Assembly: GCA_016280345.1 (NCBI GenBank)
Contig: JAEEGN010000312.1
Location: forward strand, 1 to 25,265
Direction of reading: 5' to 3'
DNA: 25,265 bases
Origin: Selenomonadaceae bacterium
Lineage (GTDB): Bacteria; Bacillota; Negativicutes; Selenomonadales; Selenomonadaceae
Position numbers and translations under genes: made by a program. Positions 7,439 through 15,467 of the stretch are shown here, piece by piece. The notes under the pieces were generated by a model that had not been told where the DNA came from, did no database searches, and saw only the letters and a program-made list of their open reading frames with translations. Every line of letters begins with the position of its first letter. Positions within the stretch are counted from its first letter, which is position 1.

Positions 7439-9049
7439 ATGCTGAAAGGGCTGATGGCTTCTCCCGGAGAAAAATTCATAGAAGACGGCTCCACCCGGCG
7501 GTTCCGCGAGATGGTCTCCGTCCTCCGCCGGCGGAATCTCCTGCAGGGCATCACCCCGGTCAAGATCCGCGAGATCCTCGAAGATCTCGGCCCAACCTTC
7601 GTCAAGCTGGGGCAGGTCATGAGCATGCGGCCGGACTTTTTGCCCCAGGAGTACTGCGACGAGCTCATGAAGCTCCAGGCCAGCGTGACGCCGCTCCCCT
7701 TCCCGACGGTGCAGGAAATCCTCGAGAAGGAGTACCGCTGCCGCTGGGACCAGATTTTCCTGTCGATCGACGAGGAAGCGCTGGGCTCGGCTTCCATCGC
7801 CCAGGTCCATCGGGCCGTCCTGAAGAACGGCGACCGGGTCGTCATCAAAGTACAGCGGCCGGGCATTTACGATATCATGTCGAAGGATATCGTGCTGCTG
7901 AAACGGGCGGCGGCGCTCCTGCAGGTCGTCAGCAACGCCCGGGACGTCATCGACTTCGCCATGATCCTCGACGAGATGTGGGCGATTGCCAAACAGGAAA
8001 TGGATTTCCTCATCGAGGCGAGCCACATCGACGAGTTCCGCCATCTGAACGCCGACGAGGAATACATCGACTGTCCCCAGGTCAACCACAAGCTGACGAC
8101 GCCGCGCGTGCTGGTCATGGAGTATATCGACGGCATCCGCTTCGACGATTTCACGGCACTGGAGGCGAAGGGATTCGACCGCGACCAGCTGGGGCGGCGC
8201 CTCGGCGAGAACTACGTCCGGCAGATCGTGGAGGACGGCTATTTCCACGCCGATCCTCATCCCGGCAATATCTGGATCCGGGACGGCAAGATCGTCTGGC
8301 TGGACCTCGGCATGATGGGCCGGCTCTCCCACAGCGACCGGGCGGCGCTGCGACGGGCCATCCTGGCGCTGACGAACCACGATACCTTCGAGATGAAGGC
8401 GGCGGTGCTGGCGCTGGGCGTTTCCCGGGGGCGCATCGACCACACGCACCTTTACGAGGATATCGACCGCCTGATGCGCCAGTACAACGACCTGGATTTC
8501 GGCTCCCTGCAGATGGGCGTGCTGACGCGGCAGATCATGAACGTGCTCCGGGCGCATCACATCGGCATCGGCCCCGGGCTCAGCATGTTCGCCCGCGGCG
8601 TGCTGACCATCGAAGGCGTCATGCGCCTCTGCTGCCCCAGCGTCAGCTTCGTGGAAATCTTCGCCCGGAGCCTGGAGCTCGATTTCGCGAAGAACTTCAA
8701 CTGGCGGCTTGAATTCGACAAGTTCAAACGGGAAGGTTTTTTCCTGCTCCGCAAGACCATGCAGCTGCCGGAGCAGATTTCCGATATACTGAAGATGACG
8801 ATAAGCGGCCAGACGAAAGTCAATCTCGACCTGACCGGCTCGGAGGAACCGCTCCGGCGCATCGACCGGATGATGAACCGGCTCGTCATCGGCATGATCA
8901 GTTCGGCGTTGCTCCTGGGCTCCAGCATCATCTGCAATACCCAGATGTCGCCGAAGATCATGGGCATACCGCTGTTGGGCGTTTTCGGCTACGTCGCCGC
9001 GCTGGTCCTGTGCGGCAAGCTATTATGGGATATCATACGAGGTCACTAA
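7439..9049 (+). CDS. ubiB: AarF/ABC1/UbiB-family atypical protein kinase-like protein
   Basis: The 536-residue protein belongs to the UbiB/ADCK family, membrane-associated atypical kinases or ATPases tied to isoprenoid quinone or lipid metabolism. Visible hallmarks are the KxGQ motif (K56-L-G-Q59), the Ala-rich nucleotide loop (A-S-I-A-Q-V-H, 118-124), the VIK lysine K137, and the catalytic loop H270-A-D-P-H-P-G-N277. The metal-binding motif reads D289-L-G rather than D-F-G. Two hydrophobic segments at the C terminus (about 480-500 and 508-530) should anchor it in the membrane. The ATG at 7439 has only a weak AGGGGA upstream. The stop codon overlaps the ribosome binding site of aroH, so the two genes are probably cotranscribed. 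The gene symbol reflects the family and not a demonstrated role. Confidence 0.9.
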   Translation: MLKGLMASPGEKFIEDGSTRRFREMVSVLRRRNLLQGITPVKIREILEDLGPTFVKLGQVMSMRPDFLPQEYCDELMKLQASVTPLPFPTVQEILEKEYRCRWDQIFLSIDEEALGSASIAQVHRAVLKNGDRVVIKVQRPGIYDIMSKDIVLLKRAAALLQVVSNARDVIDFAMILDEMWAIAKQEMDFLIEASHIDEFRHLNADEEYIDCPQVNHKLTTPRVLVMEYIDGIRFDDFTALEAKGFDRDQLGRRLGENYVRQIVEDGYFHADPHPGNIWIRDGKIVWLDLGMMGRLSHSDRAALRRAILALTNHDTFEMKAAVLALGVSRGRIDHTHLYEDIDRLMRQYNDLDFGSLQMGVLTRQIMNVLRAHHIGIGPGLSMFARGVLTIEGVMRLCCPSVSFVEIFARSLELDFAKNFNWRLEFDKFKREGFFLLRKTMQLPEQISDILKMTISGQTKVNLDLTGSEEPLRRIDRMMNRLVIGMISSALLLGSSIICNTQMSPKIMGIPLLGVFGYVAALVLCGKLLWDIIRGH

Positions 9050-9062
9050 GGAGGAATAACTT

Positions 9063-9440
9063 ATGAGGGGAATCCGCGGTGCAATCACCATCAAAAACGA
9101 TAACGAGAACGAGATTGTCTCGGCAGTCCGCTGGATGGTCACGGAAATGTGCCGCCATAACGGCGTCAAGCCGGACGACATCGGCGCCTGTATCCTGAGC
9201 GCCACCGAGGACATCACCGCCTGTTTCCCGGCGGCGGGGGCGCGGCAGATACCGGGCTTCGATCTCGTGCCGTTGTTCGATACCCGGCAGATGGCGGTGG
9301 AAGGCGGCCTGCCGCTTTGCATCCGGGCCCTGCTCCTGGTCGATACCGACAAGACGCCGCAGGAAATCCGCCACGTGTACCTGGGGGACGCCGCCATCCT
9401 GCGAACCGACCTGGTCACCCGGTCGAAAGAGACGGAATGA
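9063..9440 (+). CDS. aroH: Chorismate mutase, AroH type
   Basis: The 125-residue protein aligns end to end with the Bacillus AroH class of monofunctional chorismate mutase, a trimer with a ferredoxin-like pseudo-alpha/beta barrel. It converts chorismate to prephenate for Phe and Tyr synthesis. Conserved active-site positions by gapless comparison with my memory of the B. subtilis enzyme are R5 (R7), F55 (F57), R61 (R63), C86 (C88), R88 (R90) and Y106 (Y108). The catalytic Glu78 is replaced by Q76, and Cys75 is replaced by D73, so an acid remains nearby. AAGGAGG (9048-9054) overlaps the upstream stop codon, giving a strong ribosome binding site and likely translational coupling. ridA follows after 31 nt. 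Confidence 0.93.
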   Translation: MRGIRGAITIKNDNENEIVSAVRWMVTEMCRHNGVKPDDIGACILSATEDITACFPAAGARQIPGFDLVPLFDTRQMAVEGGLPLCIRALLLVDTDKTPQEIRHVYLGDAAILRTDLVTRSKETE

Positions 9441-9471
9441 ACCGCGCAACGGAAAGAAAGGACGAAACAAC

Positions 9472-9849
9472 ATGAAAAAGGTCATTGCCACCAAGAACGC
9501 GCCGCAGGCCATCGGCCCCTATTCCCAGGCCATCGAGGCCGGGGGCTTCCTGTTCGTGTCGGGACAGATTCCGCTGGTGCCCGAGACGGGCGAGATCGTC
9601 GCCGGCGGCATCGAGACGCAGACGGCCCGGGTTCTGGACAACCTCAGGGCAATCCTCGCCGCGGCTGGCTTGTCCCTGGAGGCCGCCGTGAAGACCACGG
9701 TGTATTTGAAGGACATCGGCGATTTCGCCAAGGTCAACGAGGTCTATGCCCGCTACTTTGAAAAGGACTGCCCGGCGCGGGTCTGCGTCGAGGTCAGCAA
9801 CCTGCCCAAAGGGGCGCTGGTCGAAATCGACGTCATCGCGGCCCGCTGA
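9472..9849 (+). CDS. ridA: RidA family 2-iminobutanoate/2-iminopropanoate deaminase
   Basis: The 125-residue protein of the YjgF/YER057c/UK114 family forms cytoplasmic trimers. It hydrolyses reactive enamine/imine intermediates such as 2-aminoacrylate, which are released by PLP-dependent dehydratases. Characteristic features are IGPYSQA near the N terminus (Y17), F-V-S-G-Q-I, the substrate-binding R103 in the PARVCVEV segment, C105 and E118. The length is typical. The ATG follows an AAAGGA about 10 nt upstream. It lies between aroH and tkt in the same direction with short gaps, which suggests one transcript. Activity is very likely because all family-defining residues are present. Confidence 0.95.
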   Translation: MKKVIATKNAPQAIGPYSQAIEAGGFLFVSGQIPLVPETGEIVAGGIETQTARVLDNLRAILAAAGLSLEAAVKTTVYLKDIGDFAKVNEVYARYFEKDCPARVCVEVSNLPKGALVEIDVIAAR

Positions 9850-9884
9850 ATACCGGCAATAAACGATAAGGGGCGAAAGAGACT

Positions 9885-11873
9885 ATGTGCAATCTTGATA
9901 CCATGAGCGTCAACGCCATCCGGATCCTGTCGGCGGACGCCATCCAGAAGGCGAACTCCGGCCACCCCGGTCTGCCGCTCGGCAGCGCCGCTCTGGCCTA
10001 TGAACTTTGGGCCCGCCATTTGAAGCACAACGCCAGGAACCCGGAATGGGCGGACCGCGACCGCTTCGTCCTTTCCGGCGGCCACGGCTCGATGATGCTG
10101 TACTCGCTGCTGCACCTGTTCGGCTACGGGCTGACGCTGGACGACCTGAAAAACTTCCGGCAGGACGGCTCCCGGACGCCGGGCCATCCCGAGTACGGCC
10201 AGACCGTCGGCGTCGAAGCGACGACCGGGCCCCTGGGCGCCGGCATGGGCATGGCGGTGGGCATGGCCATGGCCGAGGCGCATCTGGCGGCGGTTTTCAA
10301 CAAGCCGGGCTATCCGATCGTCGATCATTACACCTTCGTGCTGGGCGGCGACGGCTGCCTGATGGAAGGCATCTCTTCCGAAGCTTTCTCGCTGGCGGGT
10401 ACACTGGGCCTCGCCAAGCTCATCGTCCTTTACGACAGCAACAGGATCACCATCGAGGGCAGCACCGATCTCGCTTTCACGGAAGACGTGGCGGCGCGGA
10501 TGGCCGCTTTCGGCTTCCAGACGCTCACCGTCGAGGACGGCAACGATCTGGCGGCCATCGGCCGGGCCATTGAGCAGGCGAAGGCCGACAAGACGCGGCC
10601 GTCCTTCATCACGGTGAAGACCGCCATCGGCTACGGCTGCCCGGCGAAACAGGGCAAGGCCAGCGCCCATGGCGAACCGCTGGGCGAGGAAAACGTCCGG
10701 GCGCTGCGGGAAACCCTCGGCTGGCCGCTGGCGGAACCCTTCGCGGTGCCGCGGGAGGTCTATGATCACTGCGCCGGGTTGTCCAGGAACGGCGAGGACG
10801 CCGAAGCCGCCTGGCAGAAGATGTTCGCCGAATACCAGGAAAAGTTCCCCGACATGAAGCGGCTCTGGGGAAGATACCACGCGGCAGCGGACGAGAAGGG
10901 CCTGCTGGACGACGCCTCCTTCTGGGAATACGAAGACAAGCCCCAGGCGACCCGCGCCCTTTCCGGCACGATGCTGAACCGCCTCAAGGATACCCTGCCC
11001 CAGCTTTTCGGCGGCAGCGCCGACCTCGCTCCCTCCAACAAGAGCGAGATGAAGGGCGCCGGCGATTTCAGCCGGGAGAACTATGCCGGGCGCAACATCC
11101 ACTTCGGCGTCCGCGAGCTGGCGATGGCGGCCATCGCCAACGGTATCGCCCTGCACGGCGGCCTGCGCCCCTACGTGGCGACCTTCTTCGTCTTCAGCGA
11201 TTACGTAAAGCCGATGCTCCGCCTGGCGGCGCTGATGAAGCTCCCGGTGACCTATATCTTCACCCACGACAGCATCGGCGTCGGCGAGGATGGCCCCACC
11301 CATGAGCCGGTGGAGCAACTGGCGGCGCTGCGGGCAACGCCGGGCATTCACGTATTCCGCCCCGCCGATGCCACGGAAACGGCTGCCGGCTGGTATCTCG
11401 CGGCCACCAGCCGGGAAACGCCGACAGCGCTCATCCTGAGCCGCCAGAACCTGCCCCAGCTTGCCGCCAGCAGCCGGGAGGCCCTGCGGGGCGGCTACAT
11501 CATTGCTGACAGCCGGGAAAAGACGCCGCAGGCCATCCTGATCGCCAGCGGCTCCGAAGTCTCCCTGGCCCTGACGGCGAAAGACGCCTTGCAATCCGAA
11601 GGCATCGACGTCCGGATTGTCAGCATGCCCTCCACGGATCTCTTCGACCGCCAGGACGAAACGTATCGGGAAAGCGTCCTCCCGAAAGCCGTGCGGGCCC
11701 GGGTGGCTATCGAGGCGCTCTCCGGCTTCGGCTGGGAGAAATACGTGGGCCTCGACGGGGCCGTCATCGCCATGACCGGCTTCGGCGCCTCCGCCCCCGG
11801 CGGCGCCCTCTTCAGGAAATTCGGCTTCACGGTGGAACACGTCGTCGAGACCGTCAGGAAGGTCCTCGCCTGA
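9885..11873 (+). CDS. tkt: Transketolase
   Basis: The 662-residue ThDP-dependent enzyme moves two-carbon units between sugar phosphates in the non-oxidative pentose phosphate pathway, and it also supplies erythrose 4-phosphate to the shikimate route. The N-terminal PP domain has NSGHPGLP with the catalytic His27 and the GDG-x(n)-N ThDP motif beginning at G155-D156-G157. The Pyr domain has the acidic and aromatic residues around FGVRELAM and ATFFVFSDYVKPMLRLAALM, with HDSIGVGEDGPTHEPVEQL. The C-terminal domain ends with a G-F-G-A-S-A-P motif. It is full length. An AAGGGG lies about 10 nt before the ATG. It is the last gene of the aarF-aroH-ridA-tkt cluster, closed by the terminator at 11909-11948. 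Confidence 0.97.
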   Translation: MCNLDTMSVNAIRILSADAIQKANSGHPGLPLGSAALAYELWARHLKHNARNPEWADRDRFVLSGGHGSMMLYSLLHLFGYGLTLDDLKNFRQDGSRTPGHPEYGQTVGVEATTGPLGAGMGMAVGMAMAEAHLAAVFNKPGYPIVDHYTFVLGGDGCLMEGISSEAFSLAGTLGLAKLIVLYDSNRITIEGSTDLAFTEDVAARMAAFGFQTLTVEDGNDLAAIGRAIEQAKADKTRPSFITVKTAIGYGCPAKQGKASAHGEPLGEENVRALRETLGWPLAEPFAVPREVYDHCAGLSRNGEDAEAAWQKMFAEYQEKFPDMKRLWGRYHAAADEKGLLDDASFWEYEDKPQATRALSGTMLNRLKDTLPQLFGGSADLAPSNKSEMKGAGDFSRENYAGRNIHFGVRELAMAAIANGIALHGGLRPYVATFFVFSDYVKPMLRLAALMKLPVTYIFTHDSIGVGEDGPTHEPVEQLAALRATPGIHVFRPADATETAAGWYLAATSRETPTALILSRQNLPQLAASSREALRGGYIIADSREKTPQAILIASGSEVSLALTAKDALQSEGIDVRIVSMPSTDLFDRQDETYRESVLPKAVRARVAIEALSGFGWEKYVGLDGAVIAMTGFGASAPGGALFRKFGFTVEHVVETVRKVLA

Positions 11874-11908
11874 CAGGACACCACCCCCTTTTCCCTCACA
11901 ACCAAACG

Positions 11909-11948
11909 AAAAGACCGGGAAGGAAACCGTTTCCTGTCCCGGTCTTTT
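11909..11948 (+). terminator. Rho-independent terminator after tkt
   Basis: AAAGACCGGGA and inner GGAAA pair with TTTCC and TCCCGGTCTTT around a short loop, and the stem runs into T5. It ends only 20 nt before the queA ATG, with no promoter between them. Confidence 0.9.
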
Positions 11949-11968
11949 TATGAAAGGACCATCCCGTT

Positions 11969-13012
11969 ATGTTAGTATCTGATTTTGATTACGAACTGCC
12001 CGAAGAACTGATTGCCCAGACGCCGGTGGAGCCCCGGAACGCCTCGCGGCTCATGGTACTGGACCCGGCGACGGAGACGATCTGCCACCACCACTTTTAC
12101 GAGCTCCGGGACTTCCTGACGCCGGGCGACACGCTGATCTTCAACGATACCCGCGTCATGCCCGCCCGGCTCATCGGCCGACGCGAGCCCGGCGGCGGGC
12201 GGGTCGAGATTTTCCTGCTGCGGCGCGTCGAAGGCGACACCTGGGAAACCCTGGTGAAGCCGGGGAAAAAGGCCCGGGCCGGCGTCACCGTCCGCTTCGG
12301 TGACGAACTGGCCGCCGAGATCGTGAGCGATACGGACTTCGGCGGGCGGCTGGTGCGGTTCCGCTACGCCGGCATCTTCGAGGAAATCCTCGACCGGTTG
12401 GGCGAGACGCCGCTCCCCCCCTATATCCACGAGAAGCTCGCCGACCGGGAGCGTTACCAGACCGTCTATAACCGGGAGACCGGCTCCGCCGCCGCCCCGA
12501 CCGCCGGCCTGCACTTCACCCGGGAACAGCTCCGGGCACTCAAGGATTTCGGCGTCAACCTCGGTTTCCTGACACTTCACGTGGGCCTCGGCACCTTCCG
12601 CCCCGTCAAGGCCGAGCGCATCGAGGACCATGCGATGCACCGCGAATACTTCTCCATCAGCGACGAGACGGCCCGGCTCATCCGGGAAACGAAAGCCGCC
12701 GGCCACCGCGTCATCGCCGTCGGCACCACCTCCATCCGCACCCTGGAATCCGCCGCCACCGGCAAGAACGAGATCAGCGCCCGTTCGGGCTGGACGGAAA
12801 TCTTCATCTATCCCGGCTACGAATTCAGGATCGTCGATGCCGTCATCACCAATTTCCATCTGCCGAAATCGACGCTGATCATGCTCATCAGCGCCTTCGC
12901 CGGCCGCGATCTGGTGCTTCGCGCTTACCGCGAGGCAGTAAAGGAACGCTACCGCTTCTTCTCCTTCGGCGACGCCATGTTCATTCCCCAAAAAGGGCCG
13001 GCCCCGCGTTAA
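11969..13012 (+). CDS. queA: S-adenosylmethionine:tRNA ribosyltransferase-isomerase QueA
   Basis: The 347-residue cytoplasmic enzyme uses the ribosyl part of SAM to turn preQ1 at the wobble position of tRNA (Asp, Asn, His, Tyr) into epoxyqueuosine. Family signatures are present in order: DFDYELPEELIAQ-P near the start, GDTLIFNDTRVMPARL, the GRVEIFLLRR strand, TPLPPYIH, AAPTAGLHFT, TLHVGLGTFRPV, and VGTTSIRTLES near the C terminus. The length is normal for the family. The ATG is preceded by GAAAGGA (about 9 nt). It sits immediately after the strong tkt terminator, so its expression probably depends on read-through or on a promoter I could not see in the tkt end. No other queuosine gene is in the window. 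Confidence 0.97.
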   Translation: MLVSDFDYELPEELIAQTPVEPRNASRLMVLDPATETICHHHFYELRDFLTPGDTLIFNDTRVMPARLIGRREPGGGRVEIFLLRRVEGDTWETLVKPGKKARAGVTVRFGDELAAEIVSDTDFGGRLVRFRYAGIFEEILDRLGETPLPPYIHEKLADRERYQTVYNRETGSAAAPTAGLHFTREQLRALKDFGVNLGFLTLHVGLGTFRPVKAERIEDHAMHREYFSISDETARLIRETKAAGHRVIAVGTTSIRTLESAATGKNEISARSGWTEIFIYPGYEFRIVDAVITNFHLPKSTLIMLISAFAGRDLVLRAYREAVKERYRFFSFGDAMFIPQKGPAPR

Positions 13013-13085
13013 GCGGCAGGGCAATCGCGTTTCCTTATATTTGCCACGAATAATACCGAGATTCTATGGATGCGTCCGGAAATTT

Positions 13086-13271
13086 ACGCTATCCCCGGGA
13101 GCGCCGCCCCCGGGGATAGTGTACCTTGTAATCCCAAACCATTTTATCCGCAACGTAATATCCGTCTTGGAAAGCAAACCCTGTACTTACGCCCAAAAGC
13201 GGTAACCCTGCCTTGAGGCCCCGCATTGGTTCGGAAAAAGATTTGACATCCCTCAAGGTTTATACTATTAT
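13086..13271 (+). repeat. Intergenic element copy B (hairpin head plus promoter tail)
   Basis: A 14-bp stem (13086-13099 with 13109-13122, one G-U pair, 9-nt loop) opens the element. Blocks follow that match copy A at 5000-5177: ACCTTGTAATCCCA, TTATCCGCAAC, TTGGAAAGCAAACCCT, GCGGTAA, and GGAAAAAGATTTGACAT. The promoter of typA forms the right end, just as the permease promoter ends copy A. The hairpin loop differs from copy A, while the arms keep the TACGCT/AGTGTACC character. Confidence 0.6.
13243..13271 (+). promoter_or_regulatory. Promoter of typA
   Basis: A consensus TTGACA (13243-13248), a 17-nt spacer and TATTAT (13266-13271) precede a leader of about 90 nt. Confidence 0.75.
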
Positions 13272-13363
13272 TATATGGTTACTACGCAATCCGGCAGGGC
13301 CTTCCCGCCGGCCGGAGGCGGCAGCCGGTCAATTTATACAGCATGCAGGAGGCTTTTTACCCA

Positions 13364-15190
13364 ATGAGCGTAACGGAAAATCTCAGGAACGTGGCGATCA
13401 TCGCCCATGTCGATCACGGTAAGACCACGCTGGTGGACGCAATGCTGAAGCAAAGCCACGTCTTCCGCGAAGGCGCGCAGGTCGCGGAACGGGTCATGGA
13501 CTCCGGCGACATCGAGCGGGAGCGCGGCATCACGATCCTGTCGAAGAATACCGCCATCATGTATAAGAACATCAAGATCAATATCGTCGATACCCCGGGC
13601 CACGCCGATTTCGGCGGCGAGGTCGAGCGGGTGCTGAACATGGTGGACGGCGTGCTGCTTCTGGTGGATGCCTTCGAGGGACCGATGCCCCAGACGAAAT
13701 ACGTTCTGCGCAAGGCGCTGGAACAGAAACTCAAGCCCATCGTGGTCATCAACAAGATTGACCGGCCCGACCAGCGGGTGGACGACGTTTACGACGAGGT
13801 GCTGGAGCTCTTCATGGACCTCGGCGCCGACGACGACCAGCTCGATTTCCCCGTCGTGTACTGCGCCGCCCGGGACGGCATCGCCAAGCTCGATATGGCC
13901 GACGACTCGAAAACGTTGGAGCCGCTGATGGATATGCTCGTCAAGGAGATCCCGGCCCCCCGGGGCGACGCCGAAGGCCCGCTGCAGATGATGGTGACGA
14001 CGCTGGAGGCCGACGAGTACGTCGGCAAGGTGGCCATCGGCCGCATCATCCGCGGCTCGGCCAAGCCGAACCAGAACATCGTCATGCTGGGCGGCGACGA
14101 GGAAAAGAAGGCCCGTATCGGCAAGGTTTTCGTCTATGAGGGACTCAAGCGCATCGAGACGCCCTGCGCCGGGTTGGGCGAGATCGTGGCCCTGACCGGC
14201 CTCGGCGACGTCCATATTGGCCAGACCGTGGCCGATGCCGAGAACCCGGAGGCGTTGCCGACCATCAACATTGACGAGCCGACGCTCTCCATGACCTTCG
14301 GCGTCAATACCAGCCCCTTCGCCGGCCGCGAGGGCCAGTTCGTGACCTCGCGCCATATCCGCGACCGCCTGTTCAAGGAAGTCGAGACGAACGTGGCGCT
14401 GCGGGTAGAGGAAACCGACTCCGCCGACACCTTCAAGGTTTCGGGCCGCGGCGAGCTTCATCTCTCGATCCTGATCGAGACGATGCGCCGCGAGGGCTAC
14501 GAGCTCCAGGTCGGCAAGCCCGAGGTCATCTACAAGACGATCAACGGCCAGAAATGCGAACCCATGGAAAATCTCATCGTCGAAGTCCCGCAGGAATACA
14601 TGGGGACCGTCATGGAGCTTCTCGGAAAGCGCAAGGCGGAACTCTCCAACATGACTGAAGGCAACGGCTATATGCGGCTGGAATTCATCATCCCGGCCCG
14701 CGGGCTCATCGGCTTCCGGGCCGAACTCCTGACCAGCACGAAGGGCAACGGCATCATGAGCCACATCTTCCACGGCTACGCCCCCTACAAGGGCGATATG
14801 GAAGCCCGGGAGCATGGTTCCCTGGTCGCCTTTGAAGAAGGCGAAACCACCGGCTACGGCATCTTCACCCTGCAGGACCGCGGCACGATGTTCATTTCCC
14901 CGAACCAGGCGGTCTATGAGGGCATGATAGTCGGCGAGAACTCCCGGGAACTCGATATCGACATCAATCCCTGCAAGCAGAAGCACGTCTCCAATATGCG
15001 GACCTCCTCCTCCGACGAGGCAATCCGCCTGACGCCTCCCCGCATCCTGAGCCTGGAGCAGGCGCTGGAATACATCAACGAGGACGAGCTGGTGGAAGTG
15101 ACGCCGCAGAGCATCCGTCTCCGCAAAACCGTACTCGACCACGCCGTCCGGGGCCGCACCCGCAAAAACGCCATCAAGGCCGCCAAGTAA
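13364..15190 (+). CDS. typA: Ribosome-associated translational GTPase TypA/BipA
   Basis: The 608-residue protein is an EF-G-like GTPase that binds the ribosome and affects 50S assembly and stress or cold adaptation. The G domain shows the P loop AHVDHGKTT (14-22), switch I with ERERGITI, DTPGHADFGGEV (G3) and NKIDRP (G4). The domain II beta-barrel, the EF-G-like domains III and V, and the TypA-specific C-terminal region follow (RGLIGFRAELLT, then the Lys/Arg-rich tail). The start was placed at the ATG at 13364. An in-frame upstream ATG at 13343 overlaps the AGGAGG (13347-13352) and would add only seven non-conserved residues. It is transcribed from its own promoter. No clear terminator follows, only an AT-rich stretch. 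Confidence 0.96.
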   Translation: MSVTENLRNVAIIAHVDHGKTTLVDAMLKQSHVFREGAQVAERVMDSGDIERERGITILSKNTAIMYKNIKINIVDTPGHADFGGEVERVLNMVDGVLLLVDAFEGPMPQTKYVLRKALEQKLKPIVVINKIDRPDQRVDDVYDEVLELFMDLGADDDQLDFPVVYCAARDGIAKLDMADDSKTLEPLMDMLVKEIPAPRGDAEGPLQMMVTTLEADEYVGKVAIGRIIRGSAKPNQNIVMLGGDEEKKARIGKVFVYEGLKRIETPCAGLGEIVALTGLGDVHIGQTVADAENPEALPTINIDEPTLSMTFGVNTSPFAGREGQFVTSRHIRDRLFKEVETNVALRVEETDSADTFKVSGRGELHLSILIETMRREGYELQVGKPEVIYKTINGQKCEPMENLIVEVPQEYMGTVMELLGKRKAELSNMTEGNGYMRLEFIIPARGLIGFRAELLTSTKGNGIMSHIFHGYAPYKGDMEAREHGSLVAFEEGETTGYGIFTLQDRGTMFISPNQAVYEGMIVGENSRELDIDINPCKQKHVSNMRTSSSDEAIRLTPPRILSLEQALEYINEDELVEVTPQSIRLRKTVLDHAVRGRTRKNAIKAAK

Positions 15191-15224
15191 TAATACAAAT
15201 TTATTTATTCAATTATAAGTTTTT

Positions 15225-15275
15225 TGACAAACGAAAGCCGCCATTTTCTTCATTTGCTACAATATATAGGCTTTC
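15225..15275 (+). promoter_or_regulatory. Promoter region of sepF with extended -10 and flanking inverted repeat
   Basis: TGCTACAAT (15255-15263) is a good extended -10. The TTGACA at 15225-15230 is 27 nt away, which is too far to pair with it, so the extended -10 would have to suffice. GAAAGCC (15234-15240) and GGCTTTC (15269-15275) form an inverted repeat around the -10 and could be an operator. The leader to the sepF start is about 195 nt. Confidence 0.5.
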
Positions 15276-15467
15276 GCTATCGTCATGGCAAAAGATATTG
15301 TTATCGGTCCCGGCGCCTTGTTTTCCGCGTTGCCGTCCGGCCGCTGCCGGCCGCGAAACATTTTTCCCCGGCTTGCAGGAAAATTTCATTTTACAGAGAA
15401 AAGATACATTGCATCAGTTCTTGATTTGCTTTTTCTGGTTCTGGTCTGATAGATGGAGGCGACGTCG

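Noticed and set aside
9753..11840. 695-residue minus-strand frame opposite transketolase
   Set aside because: It is a shadow frame caused by high third-position GC. The transketolase motifs are complete on the plus strand.
13343..13363. Upstream in-frame ATG for typA
   Set aside because: It overlaps the AGGAGG site that serves the ATG at 13364, and the added residues are not conserved in the family.
13334..15142. 602-residue minus-strand frame opposite typA
   Set aside because: It is an antisense shadow of a strongly conserved GTPase gene.
15285..15449. 54-codon frame in the sepF leader
   Set aside because: It has no ribosome binding site and no protein-like features, although it ends just before the sepF ribosome binding site. 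A leader peptide cannot be excluded.
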